NCBI RefSeq assembly: GCF_026420865.1
Contig: NZ_JAPCWC010000001.1
Location: 124,001-188,000, forward strand
Source of the DNA: Novosphingobium clariflavum
GTDB lineage: Bacteria > Pseudomonadota > Alphaproteobacteria > Sphingomonadales > Sphingomonadaceae
Direction: 5' to 3'
Length of the DNA stretch: 64,000 nucleotides
In this document: positions 17,101 through 25,561 of the stretch, in pieces
Layout: the number at the start of each line of letters is the position of its first letter
Position numbering within the stretch: the stretch's first letter is position 1
Notes under the pieces: model-generated
What the model was told of the DNA's origin: nothing
Database searches by the model: none
What the model saw: only the letters and a program-made list of their open reading frames with translations
Program-made: the position numbers and the translations under genes

Positions 17101-18360
17101 ATGCGTACCTCGGGATCGCCGCTCGCACGCGACGCCATGGCCTATGTGCTCGCGGGGGGGAGGGGTAGCCGGCTTGCCGAACTGACGGACAACCGGGCCA
17201 AGCCCGCGGTCTATTTTGGCGGCATGAGCCGCATCATCGACTTTGCGCTGTCCAACGCGATCAATTCGGGCATCCGCCGCATCGGCGTGGCCACCCAGTA
17301 CAAGGCGCATAGCCTGATCCGCCACATGAACCGCGCGTGGAACTTCATGCGGCCGGAGCGCAACGAAAGTTTCGACATCCTGCCTGCCAGCCAGCGCATT
17401 TCCGAAATGCTGTGGTACGAAGGCACGGCCGATGCGGTGTTCCAGAACATCGATATCATCGCATCCTACAGCCCGAAGTACATGGTGATCCTGGCGGGCG
17501 ACCACATCTACAAGATGGACTACGAATTGATGCTGCAGGAGCATGTCAGTTCGGGCGCGGACGTGACGGTGGGCTGCCTTGTCGTGCCGAAGAAGGAAGC
17601 CAGCGGTTTCGGCGTCATGCATGTCGACGAGCACGACGTGATCACCTCGTTCGTGGAAAAACCCAAGGATCCGCCGACGATCCCGGGCGATCCGGACAAT
17701 TGCCTCGCTTCCATGGGCATCTATGTCTTCGATACCGAGTTCCTGTTCGAGCAACTGCGGCGTGATGCCGAAGATCCCGATTCCAAGCGCGATTTCGGCG
17801 GCGACATCATTCCCTACATCGTCAGGCACGGGAAGGCGCAGGCGCACCGTTTCACCAATTCCTGCATCCGCGCGGCCGAGGAGATCGAGGAGTACTGGCG
17901 CGACGTCGGCACCGTGGATGCCTACTTCGACGCCAATCTCGACCTGACCGACACCGTGCCCAAGCTCAACATGTACGACCGCGACTGGCCGATCTGGACC
18001 GACACCGTCGTCGCCGCGCCCGCCAAGTTCGTGCACGACGAGGAAGGCCGGCGCGGCGAGGCGATTTCCTCGCTGATCAGCCAGGACTGCATCGTCTCAG
18101 GCGCGCTGGCGCGGCGTTCGCTGCTGTTCACCGGGGTCAAGATGGGCAGCTATTCCTCCGTCAACGAAGCGGTGATCCTGCCTTACTGCAACATCGGCCG
18201 TCATGCGCGGCTGAGCCGGGTCATCATCGATTCCGGCGTGCGCATTCCCGAAGGGCTGGTGGTGGGAGAAGACCCGGTTCTCGACGGCCAGCGTTTCCGC
18301 CGCACCGACAATGGCGTATGCCTCATCACCAAGCGCATGATCGAACGGCTGGAAATGTAA
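17101..18360 (+). CDS. glgC: Glucose-1-phosphate adenylyltransferase
   Basis: A 419-aa enzyme forming ADP-glucose from glucose-1-phosphate and ATP, the committed step of glycogen synthesis and the usual allosteric control point. The N-terminal nucleotidyltransferase domain has [20 protein letters not shown] and the FGVMHVDE and FVEKPKDPP segments; the C-terminal left-handed beta-helix ends [16 protein letters not shown]. Start: ATG 17101 with AAGGAG 10 nt upstream; GTG 17092 is too close to that Shine-Dalgarno. A 169-bp gap with a long inverted repeat separates it from glgA. Confidence 0.97.
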   Translation: MRTSGSPLARDAMAYVLAGGRGSRLAELTDNRAKPAVYFGGMSRIIDFALSNAINSGIRRIGVATQYKAHSLIRHMNRAWNFMRPERNESFDILPASQRISEMLWYEGTADAVFQNIDIIASYSPKYMVILAGDHIYKMDYELMLQEHVSSGADVTVGCLVVPKKEASGFGVMHVDEHDVITSFVEKPKDPPTIPGDPDNCLASMGIYVFDTEFLFEQLRRDAEDPDSKRDFGGDIIPYIVRHGKAQAHRFTNSCIRAAEEIEEYWRDVGTVDAYFDANLDLTDTVPKLNMYDRDWPIWTDTVVAAPAKFVHDEEGRRGEAISSLISQDCIVSGALARRSLLFTGVKMGSYSSVNEAVILPYCNIGRHARLSRVIIDSGVRIPEGLVVGEDPVLDGQRFRRTDNGVCLITKRMIERLEM

Positions 18361-18400
18361 GGGTTTGTTTGGGGAATGCCCGAGAGGGCATTTCCCGTAG

Positions 18401-18481
18401 CGGCACCGGCCCGCTCCCTCACCCGACCACCCATTAGGGTACAATCGTTGGGAGGTCGGGTGAGGGAGCGGGCCGGTACCG
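18401..18481. repeat. Near-perfect inverted repeat with 32-bp arms between glgC and glgA
   Basis: Arms 18401-18432 and 18450-18481 pair at 30 of 32 positions (core ACCGGCCCGCTCCCTCACCC) around a 17-nt loop. It starts 41 nt after the glgC stop and ends 49 nt before the glgA start. As RNA it would be very stable. It could be a partial terminator or processing site that lowers glgA and glgX relative to glgPBC, or the relic of a small inserted element. Confidence 0.85.
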
Positions 18482-18483
18482 CC

Positions 18484-18506
18484 AAAATCCGCCGTAGGCG
18501 GATTTT
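18484..18506. repeat. Palindromic intergenic repeat, copy 2 (AAAATCCGCC-GTA-GGCGGATTTT)
   Basis: A perfect 10-bp stem with a 3-nt loop ending in TTTT, only 10 nt before the glgA Shine-Dalgarno. With flanking CAAAT it matches 4713-4740 upstream of metC. The T-run could terminate transcription, or the stem could modulate glgA translation. Confidence 0.7.
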
Positions 18507-18529
18507 CAAATACCGAAAAGGATAATGAA

Positions 18530-19987
18530 TTGAAGGTTCTGTCGGTCGCATCCGAAGCGGTTCCCCTGATCAAGACCGGTGGGCTGGCCGATGTTGCCGG
18601 CGCGCTTCCTTCGGCGCTGGCGCCAAGCGGGGTGGAAGTGACCACGCTGCTGCCGGGCTACCCCTCGGTGCTCAAGGCGATCGGCCGGGCCCGCGCGGTC
18701 CATGCTTGGGATTCGCTGCTGGGCGTGTCGGCGCGGCTGCTGTCCGCGAAGATCGACGGCCATCCGCTGCTGGTGCTCGATGCGCCGGCCCTGTTCACCC
18801 GCGAGGGCGCACCTTACACAGATGGTGCCGGGCGCGACTGGGGAGACAACTGGCACCGCTTTTCCGCCTTTGGCCGCGCCGCAGCCGACATCGCGGGCGG
18901 CGCCATGGTCAGCCGGGGCAAGGCGACGCGTTATGACGTCGTCCACGCGCATGACTGGCAGGCGGCGATGGCCTGCGCCTATCTGCGCTTCGCTCCGTTC
19001 GGCGGAGACGAGGGGCGGGTGCCGTCGGTGGTCACGGTCCACAACATGGCGTTTCAGGGCTGGTTCGGTTCGGAAGTGTTCCCCGGTGTCGGCCTGCCCG
19101 CCGCCGCATGGACGATGGAGGGCGTGGAGTACCACGGCGGTCTCGGCATGTTGAAGGCCGGGCTCGCCTGTGCCGATGCGGTCACCACCGTCAGCCCCAC
19201 GTATGCGCGCGAAATCCGCTCGGCGAACTTCGGCATGGGGCTGGAAGGGCTGGTGATCGCGCGGGGCAATGCCGTCAGCGGCATTCTCAACGGTATCGAC
19301 ACGGCGCTGTGGAACCCGGCCGAGGACGCCGCGCTCGCCGCGCGCTACTCTCCGCGCACGCTCGACAAGCGCAAGGCCAACAAGCGCGCACTGGAGGCCG
19401 AGTTCGGCCTCGACGAGGATGACGGCCCGCTGTTCATAGCGGTCACGCGCCTCACCTGGCAGAAGGGCATGGACGTGCTGCCCGAAGTGCTGGATCATCT
19501 CGTCGGCATCGGTGGACGGCTGGCGCTGCTGGGCTCGGGAGACCGTGCGATCGAGCGCCAGCTGCGCGAAGGGGCCGCGCGCCATCCGGGCCGGGTGGGC
19601 CTGCGGTTTGGATACGACGAGGACTTGTCGCACCGCATGCAGGGCGGCGGCGATGCGATCCTCATCCCCTCGCGCTTCGAGCCTTGCGGGCTGACCCAGC
19701 TTTATGGCCTGGCCTATGGCTGTCTCCCGGTTGTTTCCCGCACCGGCGGTCTTGCCGATACGGTGATCGATGCCAATCCGGCTGCGCTCGCAGCGGGTGT
19801 CGCCACCGGCATCCAGTTCGACGGCGTGCATTACGACGCACTCTCGGCGGCGCTGACCCGCACGGTGGAATTGTGGAATGAACCGGAGGTCTGGGCGGCG
19901 CTTCAGAAGAACGCGATGAAGGCCGATTTCTCGTGGACGGCGAGCGGCGCGGCTTACGCCAGGCTCTACCGCAAGCTGGCTGCATGA
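18530..19987 (+). CDS. glgA: Glycogen synthase (ADP-glucose)
   Basis: A 485-aa GT5 glycosyltransferase that elongates alpha-1,4-glucan from ADP-glucose. The N-terminal KVLSVASEAVPLIKTGGLAD contains the KTGGL ADP-binding motif (usually at residues 15-19); C-terminal SRFEPCGLTQLYGLAYGCLP and SRTGGLADTV are typical. Start: TTG at 18530, decided by AAAAGGA 7 nt upstream and the family start (M)KVLSVASE; the ATG at 18525 reads straight into a stop. The gene overlaps glgX by 4 nt (ATGA). The TTG and the preceding hairpins suggest restrained expression. Confidence 0.96.
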   Translation: MKVLSVASEAVPLIKTGGLADVAGALPSALAPSGVEVTTLLPGYPSVLKAIGRARAVHAWDSLLGVSARLLSAKIDGHPLLVLDAPALFTREGAPYTDGAGRDWGDNWHRFSAFGRAAADIAGGAMVSRGKATRYDVVHAHDWQAAMACAYLRFAPFGGDEGRVPSVVTVHNMAFQGWFGSEVFPGVGLPAAAWTMEGVEYHGGLGMLKAGLACADAVTTVSPTYAREIRSANFGMGLEGLVIARGNAVSGILNGIDTALWNPAEDAALAARYSPRTLDKRKANKRALEAEFGLDEDDGPLFIAVTRLTWQKGMDVLPEVLDHLVGIGGRLALLGSGDRAIERQLREGAARHPGRVGLRFGYDEDLSHRMQGGGDAILIPSRFEPCGLTQLYGLAYGCLPVVSRTGGLADTVIDANPAALAAGVATGIQFDGVHYDALSAALTRTVELWNEPEVWAALQKNAMKADFSWTASGAAYARLYRKLAA

Positions 19988-21801
19988 GCCCGCTCGGCGT
20001 CGAGATCGGGGGCGACGCCACGCGCTTCACGGTGCGGGCGCCGCTGGCCGACATGGTCTGGTTGTGCCTGTTTTCCGGCGCTGAGGAAACGCGCCATGCG
20101 ATGGTCCGGCAAGGCCCGGAATGGACGCTGGCGCTGCCGGGCAACCTGACCGGCGCGCATTACGGCTATCGCGCAGCCGGGGAGTGGGCGCCCGAGCGCG
20201 GGCTGTGGTTCGATCCGGCCAAGCTGCTGGTCGATCCCCGGGCGGTGGAACTGGACCGCCGCTTCGTGCAGGACCAGCGCCTTGCCGTCCACGGCGAGGA
20301 TACCGCAGACATCGTTCCGCGCGCGGTGGTACCCGCTGCCGCGCCGCCGCCGGCACTGGATCCGCCCCGCTTCCGCACGGGCGGGCTGGTCTACGAACTC
20401 AACGTCCGCGGCTTCACCCGTCTCCATCCCGATGTGCCCGAGCACATGCGCGGCACGGTCGCGGCACTTGCCCACCCGGCTGTGCTCGCCCATCTCAAGA
20501 AGATGCATGTGACGGCGGTGGAACTGATGCCGATCGTTGCCTGGGTGGACGAGAGGCACTTGCCGCCGCTCGGCCTCGTCAACGCATGGGGCTATAATCC
20601 GGTGGCGATGATGGCGCTCGATCCGGGCCTGTGTCCCGGCGGGGTGACTGAGCTGCGCAATACGGTCGCCGCACTCCATGCCGAGGGGATCGGCGTGCTG
20701 CTCGATATGGTGTTCAACCATACCGGCGAGAGCGACGGCTTGGGCGGCATCCTTTCGCTGCGCGGACTGGACAACGGCGCCTACGCCCATGCACCCGATG
20801 GGGCGCTCATCAATGATACCGGCTGCGGCAATACGCTGGATTTCGCCAATCCGGCGGTGCGGCGGCTGGCGCTTGACGCGATGCGGCATTTTGCGAGCGC
20901 CTGCGCCGTGGACGGCTTCCGCTTCGACCTTGCGCCAGTCATGGCGCGCGGTCCCGGGTTCGATCCTGCCGCGCCGATCTTTGCGGAGATCGCCGCCGAT
21001 CCGGTGCTCTCGACGCGGGTGATGATCGCCGAGCCGTGGGACATTGGCCCGGGCGGCTATCAGCTTGGCAATTTTCCCGCCAACTGGCTCGAATGGAACG
21101 ACCGCTTCCGCGACGACGTGCGCCGTTTCTGGCGCGGGGACGAGGGCATCGGCAAGCTGGCGACGCGGCTGGCGGGCTCTTCCGATGTGTTCGGCCCGCT
21201 TGCCCCGCATTCCGCCTGCCGTTCGGTCAATTTCCTTGCCGCGCATGATGGTTTCACGCTGGCCGATACCGTCGCTTACGAGCGCCGTCACAACTGGGCC
21301 AATGGCGAGAACAACCGTGATGGCCACGGCGAGAACTTCAGCTGGAACCACGGCGTCGAGGGGAGCACCGACGATGCGGCGGTGCTGGCGGCGCGCAAGT
21401 CCGATCTCAAGGCGATGCTCGGCACCCTGTTTGCCTCCACCGGCACCATCATGCTGACCGCGGGCGATGAATTCGGCCGCACCCAGCACGGCAACAACAA
21501 CGCCTATTGTCAGGACAATGCGATCGGCTGGGTGGATTGGGAGGGCCGCGACCATGAACTGGAGGATTACGTCGCCGGGCTCGGCGCTGCGCGGATGACC
21601 TATCTGGCGGCCTTCCAGCGCTTCGAGGATCACGGCACATGGCATGCCCCGGACGGCCGGGAAATGACGGTGGCTGATTGGGAGCGCCCCGGCGAGAACC
21701 GTCTCGACTGGGCCTATACCGGGGCGGAAGGTACCTTGAGCTTCACCATCGACCGGCAGGAGCGGCGGGTTTCTGCGATCGCACGGGCGGCCACGGCCTG
21801 A
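19984..21801 (+). CDS. glgX: Glycogen debranching enzyme (GlgX type)
   Basis: A 605-aa GH13 isoamylase-type enzyme that hydrolyses alpha-1,6 branches left by glycogen phosphorylase. It has an N-terminal CBM48-like module, then a barrel with nucleophile in VDGFRFDLAPVMARG, acid/base Glu in VMIAEPWDIGPGGYQLGNFP and Asp in FLAAHDGFTLAD; GDEFGRTQHGNNNAYCQDN is a GlgX signature. It is somewhat shorter than E. coli GlgX (about 657 aa), mostly at the C-terminus. Start ATG 19984 is coupled to the glgA stop. It is the last gene of the operon, followed by a hairpin terminator. Confidence 0.93.
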   Translation: MSPLGVEIGGDATRFTVRAPLADMVWLCLFSGAEETRHAMVRQGPEWTLALPGNLTGAHYGYRAAGEWAPERGLWFDPAKLLVDPRAVELDRRFVQDQRLAVHGEDTADIVPRAVVPAAAPPPALDPPRFRTGGLVYELNVRGFTRLHPDVPEHMRGTVAALAHPAVLAHLKKMHVTAVELMPIVAWVDERHLPPLGLVNAWGYNPVAMMALDPGLCPGGVTELRNTVAALHAEGIGVLLDMVFNHTGESDGLGGILSLRGLDNGAYAHAPDGALINDTGCGNTLDFANPAVRRLALDAMRHFASACAVDGFRFDLAPVMARGPGFDPAAPIFAEIAADPVLSTRVMIAEPWDIGPGGYQLGNFPANWLEWNDRFRDDVRRFWRGDEGIGKLATRLAGSSDVFGPLAPHSACRSVNFLAAHDGFTLADTVAYERRHNWANGENNRDGHGENFSWNHGVEGSTDDAAVLAARKSDLKAMLGTLFASTGTIMLTAGDEFGRTQHGNNNAYCQDNAIGWVDWEGRDHELEDYVAGLGAARMTYLAAFQRFEDHGTWHAPDGREMTVADWERPGENRLDWAYTGAEGTLSFTIDRQERRVSAIARAATA

Positions 21802-21811
21802 TTTCGGGAAG

Positions 21812-21835
21812 GCGCGTTGGCAAGCGCGGGTTTTT
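21812..21835 (+). terminator. Rho-independent terminator of glg operon
   Basis: GCGCGTT-GGC-AAGCGCG forms a short GC stem with one bulge, followed directly by GGTTTTT, 10 nt after the glgX stop. Confidence 0.65.
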
Positions 21836-21892
21836 GTAATAAGCGATGCGCGCTCGCAGGCTTCGGCTTGCTGGGCAACGATCGCGCCGGTG

Positions 21893-22085
21893 TCCCGAAA
21901 GGGGCTTAAAAGGGAACGCGGTGCGGGTGGATCACGCCATCCGAAGCCGAGGCTGTCCCTGCAACTGTAAGCGGTGAGCGAGATGACGAGGTCTTCCTGA
22001 GGGGAAGGCCGGCCACTGGACCAGCCAGGTCCGGGAAGGCTGTGCATCGAGCTTTGACCCGCGAGCCAGGAGACCTGCCGGCGCG
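21893..22085 (+). promoter_or_regulatory. Cobalamin riboswitch (adenosylcobalamin aptamer)
   Basis: Conserved elements in order: GGGAACGCGGTGCGGG at about 21912, CTGTCCCTGCAACTGTAAGCGG, GCCACTGGACC, GGGAAGGC, and the B12 box GCGAGCCAGGAGACCTGCCG (22061-22080). Binding of adenosylcobalamin to such leaders shuts off downstream genes, here the cobGHIJ...F operon starting at 22271. The expression platform cannot be assigned with certainty; a GTCGCTC/GAGCGAC pairing lies just downstream. Confidence 0.95.
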
Positions 22086-22270
22086 TCGGTCGCTCTTGCC
22101 TTGGTCCAGGGAAAGGCCACGGCTCGGTACTCCGCGTGAGCGACGAAACCGTGCGGCTGGGGCTGCATCGGCGCGCAGGGAAGGGCGTATTGCGCGCGCC
22201 CCTCGCTGTGTGCGGACCGGCGCGAGCCGGCAGGCCCCGGCCATCGTCGCTGCGCGCGTGGAGCCTTGGC
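22086..22270 (+). other. Leader between B12 riboswitch and cobG
   Basis: 185 nt of GC-rich RNA leader. GTCGCTC (22089-22095) can pair with GAGCGAC (22138-22144), and there are smaller GC hairpins after that. An in-frame GTG at 22136 would add 45 residues of non-family sequence to CobG and is not accepted. The region probably contains the riboswitch expression platform. Confidence 0.5.
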
Positions 22271-23428
22271 ATGCCCGTTTCCGGGACGACCAGATGTGCG
22301 AGCCCCTTCGTGGTGCGGGGATGGTGCCCATCGGCCTGGCGGCCGCTCGAATCCGGCGACGGGCTGATCGTGCGCCTGCGCCCGCCGCTGGCCCGGCTGA
22401 CCCGTGCGCAGGCGCTGGGCCTGTGCGAGCTTGCACTGGGCCACGGCAGCGGCACGCTCGACCTGACGAGCCGGGGCAATCTTCAGCTACGCGGGGTGAG
22501 GGAAACGACATTGCGCCCGCTCCTCGAAGGGCTGGTGGCACTGGGGCTGGTCGATGGCGATGCCGAGCGCGAGGCCCGGCGCAATCTGACACTGGCACCG
22601 GACTGGTCGGAGGGGGACGAGACCGAGGGTATCGCCCGCGCTTTCATGGACCGGCTGGACCGGTTGCCCCCGCTGCCGGGCAAAGTCGGATTCGCCATCG
22701 ATGCCGGTTCTCAGCCGGTTTTGGGACTGGTCCCGGCCGATTTCCGCATCGAACGCGGTGAGACCGGCGCGCTGATCCTGCGCGCGGAGGGCCGCGAGAC
22801 CGGTGTGCCTGTCGACATGGACGGTGCCGCCGAAGCGCTGATCGATCTTGCTCACTGGTTCGTGGATAGCGGCGGTGCGGGGTCGGGGCGGATGGTGCGC
22901 CATCACGCCGAACTCCCCGCTTGGGCGCAGGGGGCTGTGCGCCCGGCCGCCCCGCGCGGCCCACTAGCCCCGGGCCTTCACCCGCTTGGCGCGGCGTTTG
23001 GTGTGGCTTTCGGCAGTTTGCACGCCGAGGCCTTGGCAGAACTGCTGGACAAGACCGAGGCCCGCGCCGTCCGGCTCACGCCATGGCGCGTGCTGCTGCT
23101 GGAGAACGCCGCGCTTGTTCCGGCTGTGGGTTTCGCCACGGAGGCGTCCGATCCATCGCTGCGTGCCGATGCCTGCCCCGGAATGCCGGCCTGTCCGCAG
23201 GCCAGCGTCGAAACGCGTCCCGTGGCCGAGCGCCTCGCGCCCCATGTGGCCGGGCGCCTGCATGTCTCGGGCTGTGCAAAAGGCTGCGCCCGGTCGCTTC
23301 CTGCCGCGGTTACCCTGACCGGTCGCGGCGGGACTTTCGATCTCTCGTTCGAAACCCGCGCCGGCGCGCCGCCGGTCATCGCCGGGCTGCAACCCCACCA
23401 GATTCTCACGCATTTCGGAGCCGATTGA
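22271..23428 (+). CDS. cobG: Precorrin-3B synthase
   Basis: A 385-aa Fe-S oxygenase of the sulfite/nitrite reductase-like fold that converts precorrin-3A to precorrin-3B using O2, the hallmark of the aerobic B12 route. WCPSAWRPLESGDGLIVRLR near the N-terminus and the cluster-binding cysteines in CPGMPACPQAS and LHVSGCAKGCARS near the C-terminus fit the family. I chose ATG 22271, with GGAG 7 nt upstream. It is the first gene behind the cobalamin riboswitch; its stop and the cobH start share one base (TGATG). Confidence 0.92.
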   Translation: MPVSGTTRCASPFVVRGWCPSAWRPLESGDGLIVRLRPPLARLTRAQALGLCELALGHGSGTLDLTSRGNLQLRGVRETTLRPLLEGLVALGLVDGDAEREARRNLTLAPDWSEGDETEGIARAFMDRLDRLPPLPGKVGFAIDAGSQPVLGLVPADFRIERGETGALILRAEGRETGVPVDMDGAAEALIDLAHWFVDSGGAGSGRMVRHHAELPAWAQGAVRPAAPRGPLAPGLHPLGAAFGVAFGSLHAEALAELLDKTEARAVRLTPWRVLLLENAALVPAVGFATEASDPSLRADACPGMPACPQASVETRPVAERLAPHVAGRLHVSGCAKGCARSLPAAVTLTGRGGTFDLSFETRAGAPPVIAGLQPHQILTHFGAD

Positions 23429-24057
23429 TGCCGCACCATTACGAGACCGACGGCGCCGCGATCTATCGCCAGTCCTTCGCCACGATCCGCGCCGAGGCCG
23501 ATCTCGCCCGCTTCGATGCCGACGAGGAGCGCATCGCGGTACGCATGATCCACGCCGCCGGGCTGGTCGAACTCGCCGCGCACATCCGCTTCTCGCCGGG
23601 CTTCGCGGGCGCGGCGATGGCGGCGGTCGCGCGCGGGGCGCCCATTCTCTGCGATGCGCGCATGGTCAGCGAAGGCATTACCCGCGCCCGCCTGCCGGCG
23701 GGAAATCCGCTGGTCTGCACCCTCAATGCGCCCGAGATTCCGGCGCTGGCGGCGTCGATCGGCAATACCCGTTCGGCCGCCGCGCTCGAACTCTGGCGGC
23801 CGTATCTGGAAGGGGCGCTGGTGGCGATCGGCAATGCACCGACCGCGCTGTTCCATCTGCTGAACATGCTGGAAGATCCGCAATGCCCGCGTCCCGCAGC
23901 AATCATCGGCTGTCCGGTCGGCTTCGTCGGTGCGGCGGAATCGAAGGCGGCCTTGTGGGCGGAGCAGCCGGTGCCGTGCTGCGTGGTCGAGGGGCGCCTG
24001 GGGGGAAGCGCCATCACGGTTGCGGCGGTCAATGCGATCGGGAGCAAGGCGGAATGA
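23428..24057 (+). CDS. cobH: Precorrin-8X methylmutase
   Basis: A 209-aa enzyme that migrates a methyl group from C11 to C12, turning precorrin-8X into hydrogenobyrinate. Typical features are the substrate-binding His and the segments VRMIHAAGLVELA, CDARMVSEGITRARLPAGNP, GNAPTALFHLLNML and IIGCPVGFVGAAESKAAL, the last being the family signature. Start ATG 23428 overlaps the cobG stop by one base; its end overlaps cobI by 4 nt. The frame remains open far upstream inside cobG, which is a shadow. Confidence 0.96.
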   Translation: MPHHYETDGAAIYRQSFATIRAEADLARFDADEERIAVRMIHAAGLVELAAHIRFSPGFAGAAMAAVARGAPILCDARMVSEGITRARLPAGNPLVCTLNAPEIPALAASIGNTRSAAALELWRPYLEGALVAIGNAPTALFHLLNMLEDPQCPRPAAIIGCPVGFVGAAESKAALWAEQPVPCCVVEGRLGGSAITVAAVNAIGSKAE

Positions 24058-24815
24058 ACGCGGAAACGAAAATCGAGCCGAACGTCGCGGTGAAGACCGG
24101 AACGATCTACGGGGTTGGGCTTGGTCCCGGCGCGCAGGACCTGATGAGCGTCCGCGCCGACCGGCTGGTGCGCGGCGCGCGTCACCTTGCCTATTTCCGC
24201 AAGGCCGGCCGCCCCGGACAGGCGCGCCGGATCGTCGAGGGCATGTTGCGCGGCGATGTGACCGAGTTCGCCATGGAATACCCGGTCACCACCGAGATCT
24301 CGCTGGCCGATCCGCGCTACAACGCCTGCCTTTCCGAATTCTATGCCGCCTGCACCCAGCATCTCGGCACACTGGCGCGCCGCGGGGAGGATGTTGTCGT
24401 TCTGTGCGAGGGCGATCCGTTCTTCTACGGCTCCTTCATGCACCTCCATGCTCGGCTTTCGGGCATGGCGGCGGTGGAAATCGTGCCGGGCATCACCGGC
24501 ATGTCGGGCGCATGGACCGCCAGCGGTGCACCGATCACCTGGGGTGACGATGTGTTGACGGTGCTCATGGCCACGTTGCCCGAAGCCGACCTCGCGCGGC
24601 GGATCGCCGATACCGACGCGCTGGTGGTGATGAAGATCGGCCGAAATCTCGCCAAGCTGCGCCGCGCGGTGGCGGCGGCGGGGCGCGAGCATGAGGCATG
24701 GCTGGTCGAGCATGCGGCCATGGCCGAACAGCGCATCACCCCACTGGTCGAAGCGGAAGCCGTGACGCCCTATTTCTCGATCCTGCTGATCCACGGCAAG
24801 GGCCGCCGACCGTGA
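24054..24815 (+). CDS. cobI: Precorrin-2 C20-methyltransferase
   Basis: A 253-aa SAM-dependent methyltransferase of the tetrapyrrole methylase family, converting precorrin-2 to precorrin-3A. It has TIYGVGLGPGAQDLMSVRA at the N-terminus, VVVLCEGDPFFYGSFMHLH in the middle and EIVPGITGMSGAWTASGAP. The substrate comes from CobA (gene at 226-999). Its ATG overlaps the cobH stop (ATGA), and its own stop overlaps cobJ (GTGA). Confidence 0.95.
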   Translation: MNAETKIEPNVAVKTGTIYGVGLGPGAQDLMSVRADRLVRGARHLAYFRKAGRPGQARRIVEGMLRGDVTEFAMEYPVTTEISLADPRYNACLSEFYAACTQHLGTLARRGEDVVVLCEGDPFFYGSFMHLHARLSGMAAVEIVPGITGMSGAWTASGAPITWGDDVLTVLMATLPEADLARRIADTDALVVMKIGRNLAKLRRAVAAAGREHEAWLVEHAAMAEQRITPLVEAEAVTPYFSILLIHGKGRRP

Positions 24816-25561
24816 GCGGGTGGATCGCGATCGCCGGACTCGGGCCGGGCCGCGAGACGCTGGTCACGCCGGAAGTGTCGCAGGCGCTGGCCGAGGCCAG
24901 CGACGTGCTCGGCTACATCCCCTATGTCGCGCGGGTCGCCCCGCGCGAGGGGCTGGTGCTCCATGCCAGCGACAACCGGGTGGAGCTCCAGCGCGCTACC
25001 CATGCGCTGGAGATGGCGGCTGCGGGGAGGCGGGTGGTGGTCGTCTCTTCAGGCGATCCCGGGGTTTTCGCGATGGCCGCTGCCGTGTTCGAGGCGCTGG
25101 AGCAGGGGCCGCCGGAGTGGCTTTCGCTCGACATCCGCGTGCTGCCGGGGATCACCGCGATGCTGGCGGCCAGCGCCCGCGCGGGGGCGCCGCTGGGGCA
25201 TGATTTCTGTGCGATCAACCTCTCGGACAACCTCAAGCCATGGGCGCTGATCGAGCGGCGCCTGCGTCTTGCGGCGGAGGCGGACTTCGCGATGGCATTC
25301 TACAACCCGCGCTCCAAGGCCCGCCCGGAAGGGTTCACCCGGACGCTGGAGGTGCTGCGCGAGGCTTGCGGCGCGGATCGGCCGATCCTGTTCGCCCGCG
25401 CGGTGTCGACGCCCGAGGAGCACCTGCGGGTCACGACGCTGGGCGAGGCAAGCCCGGACATGGCCGATATGCGCACTGTGGTCATTGTCGGGTCGAGCCG
25501 AACGCGGCTGATCCCGCGTGAGGGTGCGCCGATCCTCTACACGCCGAGATCGGCGGAATGA
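24812..25561 (+). CDS. cobJ: Precorrin-3B C17-methyltransferase
   Basis: A 249-aa tetrapyrrole methylase that methylates C17 with ring contraction, acting on the CobG product. Motifs: GWIAIAGLGPGRETLVTPEV, VVVVSSGDPGVFAMAAAVFE, VLPGITAMLAASARAGAPLG and DFAMAFYNPRSKARP. Start: GTG 24812, 4-nt overlap with cobI. The last 25 nt overlap the convergent cobK. Confidence 0.95.
   Translation: MSGWIAIAGLGPGRETLVTPEVSQALAEASDVLGYIPYVARVAPREGLVLHASDNRVELQRATHALEMAAAGRRVVVVSSGDPGVFAMAAAVFEALEQGPPEWLSLDIRVLPGITAMLAASARAGAPLGHDFCAINLSDNLKPWALIERRLRLAAEADFAMAFYNPRSKARPEGFTRTLEVLREACGADRPILFARAVSTPEEHLRVTTLGEASPDMADMRTVVIVGSSRTRLIPREGAPILYTPRSAE

Noticed and set aside
22136-22270. N-terminal extension of CobG from a GTG at 22136
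   Set aside because: The 45 residues lack family resemblance and lie in the riboswitch leader; ATG 22271 has a Shine-Dalgarno at correct spacing.
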